This document shows, one piece after another, positions 1 to 7,056 of a stretch of DNA of 12,103 bases (position 1 is the stretch's first letter; every line of letters starts with the position of its first letter). A program made the position numbers and the translations under genes. Source of the DNA: Bacillota bacterium (lineage in GTDB: Bacteria; Bacillota; Bacilli; Bacillales_B; DSM-18226). Under the pieces are notes generated by a model, which was not told the origin of the DNA, made no database searches, and saw only the letters and a list, made by a program, of their open reading frames with translations. The stretch covers positions 1 through 12,103 of the forward strand of contig JAKACS010000033.1 in the NCBI GenBank assembly GCA_021821235.1. The letters run 5' to 3'.

Positions 1-105
1 TGGGCGAGGCTTCGCGAACATGGACATCAAAGTGAGCGGGTGGTGCCCGAAATGGGTGCGGAGGCGCGAAAATGGGCATCAAAGCGAGCGGATGATGCCC
101 GAAAT
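1..105. repeat. 52-bp tandem repeat array (right end)
   Basis: Bases 12-53 match bases 64-105 at 36 of 42 positions at an offset of exactly 52 bases. Bases 1-11 match 53-63 more loosely, so the array continues beyond the left edge. The units abut with no spacers. Each unit contains an inverted repeat: GGGCATC (74-80) faces GATGCCC (94-100) across 13 bases, and the equivalent arms in the first unit (22-28 and 42-48) are partly retained. Because 52 is not a multiple of three, the same motif (GHQSER..PE) appears in frame 1 in one unit and frame 2 in the next. The open frames here therefore look like by-products of a repeat rather than a gene. Function unknown. Confidence 0.8.
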
Positions 106-172
106 TTTTTGCAATCGCTCTTCGTTTTTTTTGGAGCCACACCCTTTTGGATTAAGGACTATTCATCGGTGG

Positions 173-940
173 CTAATAACCGAACTCCAAACCATAGTGC
201 TCACGGAAAAAAATCGCTTCTTTTTCTAATTCCTCTTTTAGACGAAGGTTTGAGCTAGGAACGGGGATCGGTTTGTGAATGGCCTCCGCAGCGGCGACGA
301 CAACTGTTTCATTCCAGCCAAAGCGGCGAAGTTCGAGAAACAAGGACGCGTCATCCCTTATATAGATGGGCGGAATCGAAATCGAATCCGAAAGTGCTGA
401 ACGGCATAAGGCCATGCAGCCGATTGGCCCCCAGTCCGTAATTTGATACTTGCCATCTATCTTGGTCAATTCTTTACGGTATAGAACTTGATCTTTAATG
501 GCAAATGAAGACCCGGCAAATTGCACTTTACCGTCACGCCCCATGACAATTCCAGAAAAAACATTGTGATTCGGGTATTGCCTCATTGCCTCAAAGATGA
601 CTTCAAGCCAGTTCGGCTTTAATTGCATATCATCATCAAGGGAAACAACGACATCATGTTTGCGTTTGACTTGTTCAAACATCAGTCGCCTTGCCCCGGC
701 AGCTCCCGACTTTTTCGGATTCAAAAGCCCTGTGTCGTTGTAAACGACTAGTTCAATATCGTTTCTGCGGTATTTTTTTAAAATAGCAAACAAGGATTTA
801 ATTAGCGGTTTGGCGTGATCGTTGTAAATATAAAGGTGATAGGGAGATGGAATATCTTTGCAGAGGTGTTCGACCACCCAAGAGAGGACAGGCTCTCTAC
901 CGGCAGTAGTTGGGATCATAAAACAAACTGAAGGGTTCAA
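173..940 (-). CDS. Glycosyltransferase, GT-A fold, family 2-like
   Basis: A predicted cytoplasmic glycosyltransferase of 255 aa, probably moving a sugar from a nucleotide sugar onto a spore-surface glycan or protein. The N-terminal strand (SVCFMIPTTAGREP, residues 4-17) opens a GT-A nucleotide-binding fold. SLDDDMQL (100-107) supplies the metal-binding DXD-type acidic cluster. WGPIGC (170-175), IRDD (194-197) and IHKP (221-224) are the acceptor-side motifs. There are no membrane segments. I chose the TTG start because GAGGAG lies 8 bases upstream. The longer ATG frame starting at 1075 would place the SigK-like -10 element (1028-1036) inside the gene, and its extra 45 residues do not resemble a domain. 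A GTG at 949 is an alternative. Acceptor and donor cannot be told. No terminator is visible after the stop. Confidence 0.8.
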   Translation of the reverse strand: MNPSVCFMIPTTAGREPVLSWVVEHLCKDIPSPYHLYIYNDHAKPLIKSLFAILKKYRRNDIELVVYNDTGLLNPKKSGAAGARRLMFEQVKRKHDVVVSLDDDMQLKPNWLEVIFEAMRQYPNHNVFSGIVMGRDGKVQFAGSSFAIKDQVLYRKELTKIDGKYQITDWGPIGCMALCRSALSDSISIPPIYIRDDASLFLELRRFGWNETVVVAAAEAIHKPIPVPSSNLRLKEELEKEAIFFREHYGLEFGY

Positions 941-1027
941 ATTATTCACTCCTCGATGGTTTTTCTCCTTTATTTTTTTCTGCCCCGCCATTTGCGGGCT
1001 TATATTTAGATAGTAGATGTCTTTCAA

Positions 1028-1055
1028 TATCGTATGTACATTTATGCTGTCTTGT
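1028..1055 (-). promoter_or_regulatory. SigK-like promoter for the minus-strand glycosyltransferase
   Basis: Read on the minus strand, CATACGATA (1036-1028) matches the SigK -10 consensus CATANNNTA at every fixed position. A -35 AC (1055-1054) lies 17 bases upstream, as expected for SigK. Transcription would begin near 1020 and give a leader of about 80 nt. That leader contains a small GC-rich hairpin (CCCGC/GCGGG at 984-988 and 994-998) before the ribosome binding site at 949-954. Confidence 0.6.
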
Positions 1056-1070
1056 TTCGGATTTTTTTGA

Positions 1071-1097
1071 ACCAATTTTAATTGGCTACATATGTTA
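1071..1097 (+). promoter_or_regulatory. SigK-like promoter for the first plus-strand operon
   Basis: CATATGTTA (1089-1097) matches the SigK -10 consensus CATANNNTA exactly, and a -35 AC (1071-1072) lies 16 bases upstream. The start of transcription would be near 1104, about 100 bases before the GT4 gene. AAGCTTT occurs twice, at 1103-1109 and 1117-1123, straddling and following the expected start site. With the minus-strand promoter at 1028-1055 this forms a divergent late-mother-cell control region. Confidence 0.6.
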
Positions 1098-1206
1098 AAG
1101 TGAAGCTTTTTAAGTCAAGCTTTCGTTTAAATATGATGACTTTCTGAGACGATTAAGAGAAGGGAAGTCGTGTTTTATAGATTAATCGAGATGTATGGAG
1201 GAAGTT

Positions 1207-2277
1207 ATGAAAATATTATTTGTATTTTACGTGCCGAGCGGTGGCCTTGAAACGCTAAACCGTCAGCGGCGGGCCGCCCTTCAAGAGCACCAGTGCGAAT
1301 TTCTCTATTATCGGCAGGAACGGGAATTAATCAATAATCATGGTGCACCTGTATTTATCACAAATGAGGATGCGCGGATCAAGCAGATTTTAGACGAAGG
1401 GAATTATGATTTGATTATCGTTACGTCAGATGTTGGAACGATGCCGCGTTTCCGGAAATTAGGCTATAAAGGAAAATTTATTTACGAAATTCAAGGGTTT
1501 GGCGCCAAAGACTTTGCTCGCAGGGTGATGACACATGCAAAACCGATTATTGTCCAACATGCCAATGGGCTGTTAACACCACGAACGCCATATGTAATGG
1601 AAATCTTTAATGACCTGTTTCCAACGATTCCAAAATACAATTTTAATAATTGCCTTGACGGGACGATGTATGCTTACAAACCGCTGCCAAAGCATCCACG
1701 TCCCATCATTGCCTGGATCGGCCGAATTCAGGACAACAAGAATTGGAGCGAGTTTCTGCAAATTGGGGATCGCCTAAGGAAAGATGATCCGGAGATCGAA
1801 CTTTGGATGTTTGAAGATCCCTCCCTGTCTTCTCAAGTAGACAGGGAAAGCTTTGAGGCATTGCGAAAGCAACTGGACATTGACCGCCATTTAACGATCC
1901 ATGCCAATATCCCGAACAATAAAATGCCTAATTATTTTTCAAAAATTGGCGATTCCGGCGGGTTTCTCTGTGTGACTTCAAAGACGGAAGGAGCGCCATA
2001 CTCGCCATTAGAAGCAATGTCAGGCCGCTGTCCTGTCTTGACAACGGACTGTGACGGGATCCGTACAGCGGTCATTCATGATCAGACCGGTAAATACTAT
2101 CAAATTGGCAATATTGATGATGCGGTAACACAGGCGAAAGAACTCATGAACAATTTGCCTTTAAGAGAGAAGATCAGACAACAGGCTTTAACCCATGTGC
2201 AAACCAATTTCAGTCTAGAACGATACCAGATGAATTTTTCAATTATGCTGCAATCTTTAGGGCTTGGAAAAAAATAA
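1207..2277 (+). CDS. Glycosyltransferase, GT-B fold, family 4
   Basis: A predicted cytoplasmic GT4-type glycosyltransferase of 356 aa, the usual size for the family. The N-terminal half begins MKILFVFYVPSGGLE, the glycine-rich loop that follows the first strand of a GT-B acceptor domain. The C-terminal donor domain starts around residue 165 (IIAWIGRIQDNKN). It carries the family's EX7E motif as E261-GAPYSPL-E269, which binds the nucleotide-sugar donor. I chose ATG 1207 because GGAGG lies 5 bases upstream; ATG 1195 overlaps that site and has none of its own. It is the first gene of an operon behind a SigK-like promoter, followed after 16 bases by the next gene. The sugar transferred is not known; a spore glycan is inferred from context. 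Confidence 0.85.
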   Translation: MKILFVFYVPSGGLETLNRQRRAALQEHQCEFLYYRQERELINNHGAPVFITNEDARIKQILDEGNYDLIIVTSDVGTMPRFRKLGYKGKFIYEIQGFGAKDFARRVMTHAKPIIVQHANGLLTPRTPYVMEIFNDLFPTIPKYNFNNCLDGTMYAYKPLPKHPRPIIAWIGRIQDNKNWSEFLQIGDRLRKDDPEIELWMFEDPSLSSQVDRESFEALRKQLDIDRHLTIHANIPNNKMPNYFSKIGDSGGFLCVTSKTEGAPYSPLEAMSGRCPVLTTDCDGIRTAVIHDQTGKYYQIGNIDDAVTQAKELMNNLPLREKIRQQALTHVQTNFSLERYQMNFSIMLQSLGLGKK

Positions 2278-2293
2278 ATGAAGGTGAGAAAAA

Positions 2294-3283
2294 TTGGAGC
2301 AGTTTTATGTCATTGGCGCCCAGCAAAAGAACGGGGTTTTTAAAGACTGGGAGCAATATGAAAAAGGGTTGATTTTAAAGGTTTCACCACAACAAAATAC
2401 TGCGCAAACATGCGTCAAATATGTTTCCCCTCCAGAAGTCCTTCCAAATACGAATCCTTCCATCTCATTTACAGCGGGAACGATGGAACAAAACCTTCTT
2501 TATGTGGGGACAAATACCGAGATGCTCGTATTCAGCCTACCCCATTTTCAAAGGCTGGGATATGTAACCTTACCATGTTTTAATGATATCCATCATGTCC
2601 GGCCCTCTAAATCCGGAAATTTCCTTATTGTTAATACGGGCTTGGATATGGTGCTTGAAGTCTCGTCAATGGGAGAAATCAAAAAGGAGTGGTCTGTAAC
2701 AGGGATGGATCAATGGAAGAAATTTACAATGGCGATGGACTATCGAAAAGTCGCCACGACGAAACCCCATCAAGCCCATCCAAACTATTGTTTTCAACTG
2801 GGAGAGGATCTGTGGGTAACGCGCTGTCTGCAAAAAGACGCCATTTGTTTAACAAAGCCAGGGCAAAAAATTGATATCGGTGGGGATCTCATCCATGACG
2901 GAATTGTAGCCGGGAAGTTCATTTATTTCACGCAAGTAACCGGCAAAGTGGTGCTCGTCGATCGAAACACCCTTAAAGTAACGCAAGTCGTCGATTTAAA
3001 TAATATCACCTCTTCCGGAAAACAGCTGGGCTGGTGCCGGGGAATCAAAGTTATGGATGATGACAATGACAAAGTGATTGTTGGTTTTACAAGAATCCGG
3101 CCAGCGAAAAAGCTTCAAGCAAATGGAACAATGAAGTGGGAGGGGCAATACGGAACAATGCCAACAAGGATTGCCTGCTACAATTTGCGCCTTGGAAAAC
3201 TGATTTGGGAACAAGAATTGGAGAGTTATGGGATGAATGCAATTTATTCCATCCATTTGGCTACTTGCGGTGAGCAAATATGA
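2294..3283 (+). CDS. Unrecognised propeller-like protein
   Basis: A 329-aa soluble protein that I cannot assign to a named family with confidence. It has no signal peptide or membrane segment. Blocks of short beta-strand-like sequence recur, for example NLLYVGTNTEMLVFS, GNFLIVNTGLDMVLEVS, GKFIYFTQVTGKVVLVD and DKVIVGFTRIRPAK. This is the pattern of a beta-propeller, in which a strand ends in a small residue and the next begins with an aromatic or acidic one. Conserved-looking polar points include NDIHHVRPS (about 97-105), HQAHPNYCF (about 159-167) and GWCRG (about 246-250). It starts with TTG, preceded by AAGGTGAG at a spacing of 5. It lies between GT4 and GT2 glycosyltransferase genes and overlaps the latter by 4 bases (ATGA), so it probably acts in the same pathway. 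It could be an enzyme such as an arylsulfotransferase-like propeller, or a glycan-binding scaffold; neither is shown. Confidence 0.75.
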   Translation: MEQFYVIGAQQKNGVFKDWEQYEKGLILKVSPQQNTAQTCVKYVSPPEVLPNTNPSISFTAGTMEQNLLYVGTNTEMLVFSLPHFQRLGYVTLPCFNDIHHVRPSKSGNFLIVNTGLDMVLEVSSMGEIKKEWSVTGMDQWKKFTMAMDYRKVATTKPHQAHPNYCFQLGEDLWVTRCLQKDAICLTKPGQKIDIGGDLIHDGIVAGKFIYFTQVTGKVVLVDRNTLKVTQVVDLNNITSSGKQLGWCRGIKVMDDDNDKVIVGFTRIRPAKKLQANGTMKWEGQYGTMPTRIACYNLRLGKLIWEQELESYGMNAIYSIHLATCGEQI

Positions 3284-4005
3284 ACCCGAAAGTGTCGATT
3301 ATTATTCCATTTTACAATTGCCCGTATGTCGATCAAGCAATTCAAAGCGCATTGGATCAAACGTATGCAAACACTGAAATTATCGTGGTTGATGATGGTT
3401 CAACCGACTTTGTGGAAAAAATTCACCCATACCGAGACAAACTTATTTATTTAAGAAAAGAAAATGGCGGAACAGCTACCGCATTGAACTGCGGGATTGC
3501 TGCAGCAACAGGTGAATATATTGCCTGGCTTAGTTCGGATGATCTTTTCTTTCCGGAAAAGCTTGCCCGGCAAATGGATTTTATGCAAAAAAACAAAGCA
3601 AAAATCAGTTTTACCAACTATCATGTGATTGATCAAAACAATGTGGTGATCATACCTTTTTGCGGCAGAAAACTGGGACATATGACGGATGATATTTATC
3701 ATGAATTTTTAAAATATAATGTGGTGAATGGCTGTACCGTGATCATTAAAAAAGACATCTTTAAAAAAGTTGGCGATTTCAATCCTAAATTGAAGTACAC
3801 TCAGGATTATGAAATGTGGTTCCGCTTGCTCGTGAATGGATACGAAATGCACTATTTGGATGAAGCACTGACAAAGTTCAGACAGCACGCGGCATCAGGT
3901 ACTTCGAAACATCGTCCGCAAATGTACCAGGAAATGAAGGTCATTGAAAGAATCTATCGGCCAGAACTGAGCGCATTTATCACTTCGCGAACGCAACAAA
4001 AATAG
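3280..4005 (+). CDS. Glycosyltransferase family 2 (paralogue 1)
   Basis: A predicted 241-aa GT2 glycosyltransferase with a GT-A fold and no membrane anchor. KVSIIIPFYN (4-13) and IIVVDDGST (34-42) form the nucleotide-binding half. WLSSDD (83-88) contains the DXD-equivalent acidic pair that holds the metal and diphosphate. TQDYEMW (174-180) carries the likely catalytic base in the ED-type position. ATG overlaps the stop of the preceding gene as ATGA, and GGTGAG lies just upstream, so the two are translationally coupled. It is the last gene of the operon, with a terminator 16 bases downstream. It is clearly related to the GT2 gene at 7961-8674: 20 of the first 30 residues are identical and the motifs fall at the same positions. 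Single-domain GT2 enzymes like this resemble B. subtilis SpsA of the spore polysaccharide locus in general layout. The substrate is unknown. Confidence 0.88.
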   Translation: MNPKVSIIIPFYNCPYVDQAIQSALDQTYANTEIIVVDDGSTDFVEKIHPYRDKLIYLRKENGGTATALNCGIAAATGEYIAWLSSDDLFFPEKLARQMDFMQKNKAKISFTNYHVIDQNNVVIIPFCGRKLGHMTDDIYHEFLKYNVVNGCTVIIKKDIFKKVGDFNPKLKYTQDYEMWFRLLVNGYEMHYLDEALTKFRQHAASGTSKHRPQMYQEMKVIERIYRPELSAFITSRTQQK

Positions 4006-4020
4006 CAGAATAATTACGAG

Positions 4021-4060
4021 AATCAGCATTTATCGATCGGACAGGTGCTGATTTTTTTTT
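4021..4060 (+). terminator. Intrinsic terminator of the first operon
   Basis: AATCAGCA (4021-4028) pairs perfectly with TGCTGATT (4046-4053), and an unbroken T run follows to 4060. The loop is 17 bases and contains the palindrome CGATCG. The position, right after the stop at 4005, separates the first glycosyltransferase operon from the next promoter. Confidence 0.85.
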
Positions 4061-4080
4061 ATACAGGCATGTGAACTAGT

Positions 4081-4107
4081 CCAACTATCTAAAAAATACA
4101 TAGGTTA
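4081..4107 (+). promoter_or_regulatory. SigK-like promoter for the sugar-nucleotide/PAPS operon
   Basis: CATAGGTTA (4099-4107) is an exact match to the SigK -10 consensus CATANNNTA, between the upstream terminator and the next gene. The -35 is weaker: CC at 4081-4082 sits 16 bases upstream where AC is expected, and the nearest AC (4084-4085) is too close at 13 bases. An activator such as GerE may compensate for a poor -35, but I do not see an unambiguous GerE box. Transcription would start near 4114, about 45 bases before the first start codon. Confidence 0.5.
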
Positions 4108-4158
4108 TAAGGAGCACACTCAAAAAGAGAAAGAAACGGTTATTAGGAGATGAAACAA

Positions 4159-5250
4159 GTGAAGATCCTTACAGTTCTAGGAACTCGGCCGGAAATCATC
4201 AGATTAAGTCTGATAATAAAAAAGCTGGATCAGTATGCGGATCAGCATGTTCTTGTCCATACAGGACAAAATTTCATGGCAACGCTTAGCGATATTTTTT
4301 TCAAAGAACTCAATATCCGCAGGCCTGACTACCAGATTCAAATCGAGCAGCTTACCTTGGGCGCACAGCTGGGCACAATCTATCGGGAACTGGAGAAAAT
4401 TATTGTGGTTGAAAAGCCAGATAAAATGCTTGTTCTCGGAGATACGAACAGTGCGCTTTCTGCATTATTAGCAGAGAGACTTGGCATTCCCGTTTATCAT
4501 ATGGAAGCAGGAAACCGTTGCTTTGATTTAAATGTTCCGGAGGAAAAAAACCGCAAAGTCATTGATGCAGTGTCAACATTCAATTTACCTTACACCGCAA
4601 ACAGCAGGGAGAATCTAGTAAAAGAAGGAATTCCGCTAAAGAAAATTTTTGTCTCCGGCAACCCAATCTACGAGGTATTGACCCATTTTACAGACGAGAT
4701 TGCCGCAAGTACGATTTTAACAGATCTTAAGCTATTGGAAAAAAACTACTTCCTTGTGACCGTTCATCGAGCCGAAAATGTCGATTTTGCTGAATCTCTC
4801 CAAGAAATTCTTACGGGTTTAAATCTTGTAGCCACCCATTTTGGGTTACGAATGATTTGCAGTGTTCATCCGCGGACACGCTCCAAGCTGAACAATATGT
4901 CGGGCGTTACCATGCATCCGCTCGTCGAATTTCACGAGCCATTTGGCTTTTTTGATTTTATCAAACTACAGCAAAATGCCTTTTGTGTACTGACTGACAG
5001 CGGCACGGTTCAAGAAGAAAGCTGTATTTATCACGTTCCCGCTGTAACAGTAAGAAACAGTACGGAAAGACCGGAAACAGTCGAGGTCGGCAGCAATATC
5101 GTCTCAGGGGTGGATGCCAATTGTATATTTCGCAGTGTGCAAGTGATGACAAGAGAGAATATACAATGGCCCTTGCCTGACGGTTATCAAGATCTGAACG
5201 TATCGGCAAAAGTAGTTAAATTTATTTTAGGAGGGACAGGTGTTGTTTGA
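4159..5250 (+). CDS. wecB: UDP-GlcNAc 2-epimerase (non-hydrolysing), WbjD/CapG type
   Basis: A 363-aa enzyme of the non-hydrolysing UDP-N-acetylglucosamine 2-epimerase family, which inverts C2 of UDP-HexNAc in the cytoplasm. Family motifs in order: LGTRPE (7-12), GDTN (94-97), HMEAGNRCFDLNVPEE (114-129), TVHRAEN (201-207), TDSGTVQEE (279-287) and ERPET (303-307). The form HMEAGNR followed by VPEE..RK resembles the WbjD/CapG/FnlC/WbvD subgroup, which acts on 6-deoxy sugars, rather than housekeeping MnaA. I chose GTG at 4159 because TTAGGAG lies 9 bases upstream and it gives the usual family start (MKILTVLGTRPE). The ATG at 4150 directly abuts that site and is an alternative. It leads the operon and overlaps the next gene by 11 bases. 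It probably acts after the reductase to finish an acetamido-dideoxyhexose, but action on UDP-GlcNAc to give UDP-ManNAc is also possible. Confidence 0.9.
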   Translation: MKILTVLGTRPEIIRLSLIIKKLDQYADQHVLVHTGQNFMATLSDIFFKELNIRRPDYQIQIEQLTLGAQLGTIYRELEKIIVVEKPDKMLVLGDTNSALSALLAERLGIPVYHMEAGNRCFDLNVPEEKNRKVIDAVSTFNLPYTANSRENLVKEGIPLKKIFVSGNPIYEVLTHFTDEIAASTILTDLKLLEKNYFLVTVHRAENVDFAESLQEILTGLNLVATHFGLRMICSVHPRTRSKLNNMSGVTMHPLVEFHEPFGFFDFIKLQQNAFCVLTDSGTVQEESCIYHVPAVTVRNSTERPETVEVGSNIVSGVDANCIFRSVQVMTRENIQWPLPDGYQDLNVSAKVVKFILGGTGVV

Positions 5251-6229
5251 GAAGCAGACAATTTTGGTAACAGGTGCAACAGGATCTTGGGGTCATGAGC
5301 TTGTCAGGCAGCTGTTGGAAAAAAATCCAAAGGAAATCCGGATTTTCTCTCGAAATGAATCAAGCCAGGTTGCCATGCAGCGCCAGTTTGCCAATGAAAA
5401 ACTAGTGTTCATCATCGGGGATATTAAGGAAAAAGACTGCATCATCGAGGCCTGTGCCGGCGTTGATTACGTCTTTCATTTAGCAGCATTAAAGCATGTG
5501 CCCGTTTGCGAGGACCAACCGCTTGAGGCGCTGAAAACAAATGTCATCGGCACGCAAAATGTGATTGAGGCCGCAATCAAAAATCAAGTGAAAAAAGTTG
5601 TCTATATCTCGACAGATAAAGCAGCCAACCCATCGAATTTCTACGGATTCACAAAAGCGATGGGAGAAAGGCTGATTATTCATGCGAACATGTTAAAGAC
5701 GAATACGAGATTTGTCTGTGTCCGAGGCGGAAATGTTTTGGGGACAAATGGCAGCGTGATCCATGTATTTAAAGATCAAATCGAGTCAAAAAACTTGATC
5801 GGGATTACTGATAAGCGAATGACCCGGTTTTTCTTAACGCTTGAGGATGCGATTAAACTGCTTTTTAAAGCCTCATATGAAAGTGTCGGCGGGGAAATCT
5901 TCGTGATGAAAATGCCAACTTGCAAAATTCTTGATCTTGCCGAAGTTTTGATCGAAGCCTCCGGGAAAAAAACAGTTGAGATCGTCGAATTGGGAATTCG
6001 TCCTGGTGAAAAACTGCATGAAATTCTTTTTTCTGAATACGAAAGCAAAAATACGATTGTCTTTGATGAAAACTATTACGTAATTTTACCGACGATCGAT
6101 ATACCTAGCCTAAGAAAGCATTATCGCGGATTCCCATCTGTGAAACTAGAAAGCTATAATTCCAGCGAAGCGCTGATGACGAAGCAAGAGCTGAAAGGGC
6201 TTTTGCTGAAGGGAGGATTCCTAAAATGA
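5240..6229 (+). CDS. UDP-GlcNAc 4,6-dehydratase-type SDR (CapD/PseB/WbjB-like)
   Basis: A 329-aa extended short-chain dehydrogenase of the polysaccharide-biosynthesis (CapD-like) group. It is expected to convert UDP-GlcNAc into a UDP-2-acetamido-2,6-dideoxy-4-hexulose, often with C5 inversion. GATGSWG (12-18) is the NAD(P)-binding glycine loop. HLAALKHVP (80-88), STDKAANPSNFYGFTK (124-139) and MTRFFLTLEDA follow, then GGEIFVMKMP and GIRPGEKLHE in the C-terminal substrate domain. The catalytic YXXXK is intact as Y135 and K139. WbjB and CapE carry methionine at the tyrosine position, so in this respect the protein resembles PseB. It starts at GTG with AGGAGG 5 bases upstream; TTG at 5243 is also possible. 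It overlaps both neighbours. The exact stereochemistry of the product is not readable from sequence. Confidence 0.88.
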   Translation: MLFEKQTILVTGATGSWGHELVRQLLEKNPKEIRIFSRNESSQVAMQRQFANEKLVFIIGDIKEKDCIIEACAGVDYVFHLAALKHVPVCEDQPLEALKTNVIGTQNVIEAAIKNQVKKVVYISTDKAANPSNFYGFTKAMGERLIIHANMLKTNTRFVCVRGGNVLGTNGSVIHVFKDQIESKNLIGITDKRMTRFFLTLEDAIKLLFKASYESVGGEIFVMKMPTCKILDLAEVLIEASGKKTVEIVELGIRPGEKLHEILFSEYESKNTIVFDENYYVILPTIDIPSLRKHYRGFPSVKLESYNSSEALMTKQELKGLLLKGGFLK

Positions 6230-7056
6230 AGCTCCTCATTTTAGGCGCAAGCGGCATGGCTGGGCATATGATCCTTGATTATTTTCGCAGCAAAAAGAAC
6301 GGTGAACTTTATTTTACAAGCCGCAATCCTCAAGATGAAGGTGTAATTTTTTTAGACGCCGTTCAATTTTCCGAAGTTCGCCGGATTATCGAAAAACTGC
6401 GTCCGGATGTCATCGTAAATGCGATTGGTTTATTAAATGAGGAGGCCGCCCGCAAGCTTCCCGAAGCAATCCAGCTGAACAGCATGCTCCCTCATTTTTT
6501 AGCAGGCCTTGCCGATCAGTATGGGGGGAAATTGCTCCATATTAGCACGGACTGTGTATTTTTAGGAACGAGGGGGGGATATACGGAAACAGAACTGCCG
6601 GATGGAGTGAGTGTATATGCAAAAACAAAAGCACTTGGCGAAGTGATGGAAGGAAGGCATTTAACAATCCGTACTTCGATAATCGGTCCCGAAAAAAAAC
6701 AAAATGGGATCGGCTTATTCCGCTGGTTTATGCAGCAATCCGGGAGAATCAAAGGCTACGAAAATGTTTTATGGAATGGAGTCACCACTCTTGAATTGGC
6801 AAAGGTGATCGATCAATCCATTGCCCAGGATTTATCCGGCTTATACCACTTAACGGCTCCGATAAAGATATCTAAGTATGAATTGCTCCTGCTGTTTCAG
6901 AAAGTTTTCAAAAAAACAGATGTGGAAATTGTCCCGGATGGAAAAATTGTCCTCGACCGCACCTTGACAGATACAAGAAAAGAGTTGCACTATTCTGTAC
7001 CTGATTATCCGGAAATGATTGCGGCATTATCTAACTGGATGATTAACAATGGCTGA
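6226..7056 (+). CDS. RmlD-type sugar-nucleotide reductase (SDR)
   Basis: A 276-aa SDR of the dTDP-4-dehydrorhamnose reductase (RmlD) group, the length of single-domain members. GASGMAG (7-13) binds NAD(P)H. NAIGLLNEEA (65-74) resembles the NA.....D/E region of RmlD. STDCVF (107-112), with the YXXXK pair Y131 and K135, forms the active site. It lacks the C-terminal cupin domain of CapF/FnlB/WbjC reductases, so it is closer to WbvR, the RmlD-like partner of a WbvB-type dehydratase. The likely reaction is reduction of the 4-keto group made by the upstream dehydratase, giving UDP-L-RhaNAc-type product. GGGAGG precedes the ATG, which overlaps the previous stop as ATGA. Substrate assignment rests on the neighbours and is inference. 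Confidence 0.85.
   Translation: MKLLILGASGMAGHMILDYFRSKKNGELYFTSRNPQDEGVIFLDAVQFSEVRRIIEKLRPDVIVNAIGLLNEEAARKLPEAIQLNSMLPHFLAGLADQYGGKLLHISTDCVFLGTRGGYTETELPDGVSVYAKTKALGEVMEGRHLTIRTSIIGPEKKQNGIGLFRWFMQQSGRIKGYENVLWNGVTTLELAKVIDQSIAQDLSGLYHLTAPIKISKYELLLLFQKVFKKTDVEIVPDGKIVLDRTLTDTRKELHYSVPDYPEMIAALSNWMINNG

Noticed and set aside
1..105. CRISPR array
   Set aside because: The units are directly adjacent with no unique spacers, and no cas genes are present.
20..258. Two overlapping open reading frames at the left edge
   Set aside because: They translate the 52-bp repeat in different phases and have no ribosome binding site; the same peptide motif appears in both frames, so they are repeat by-products.
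941..1075. N-terminal extension of the minus-strand glycosyltransferase to an ATG at 1075
   Set aside because: It would contain the SigK-like -10 element and leader hairpin, lacks a ribosome binding site and adds no recognisable domain.
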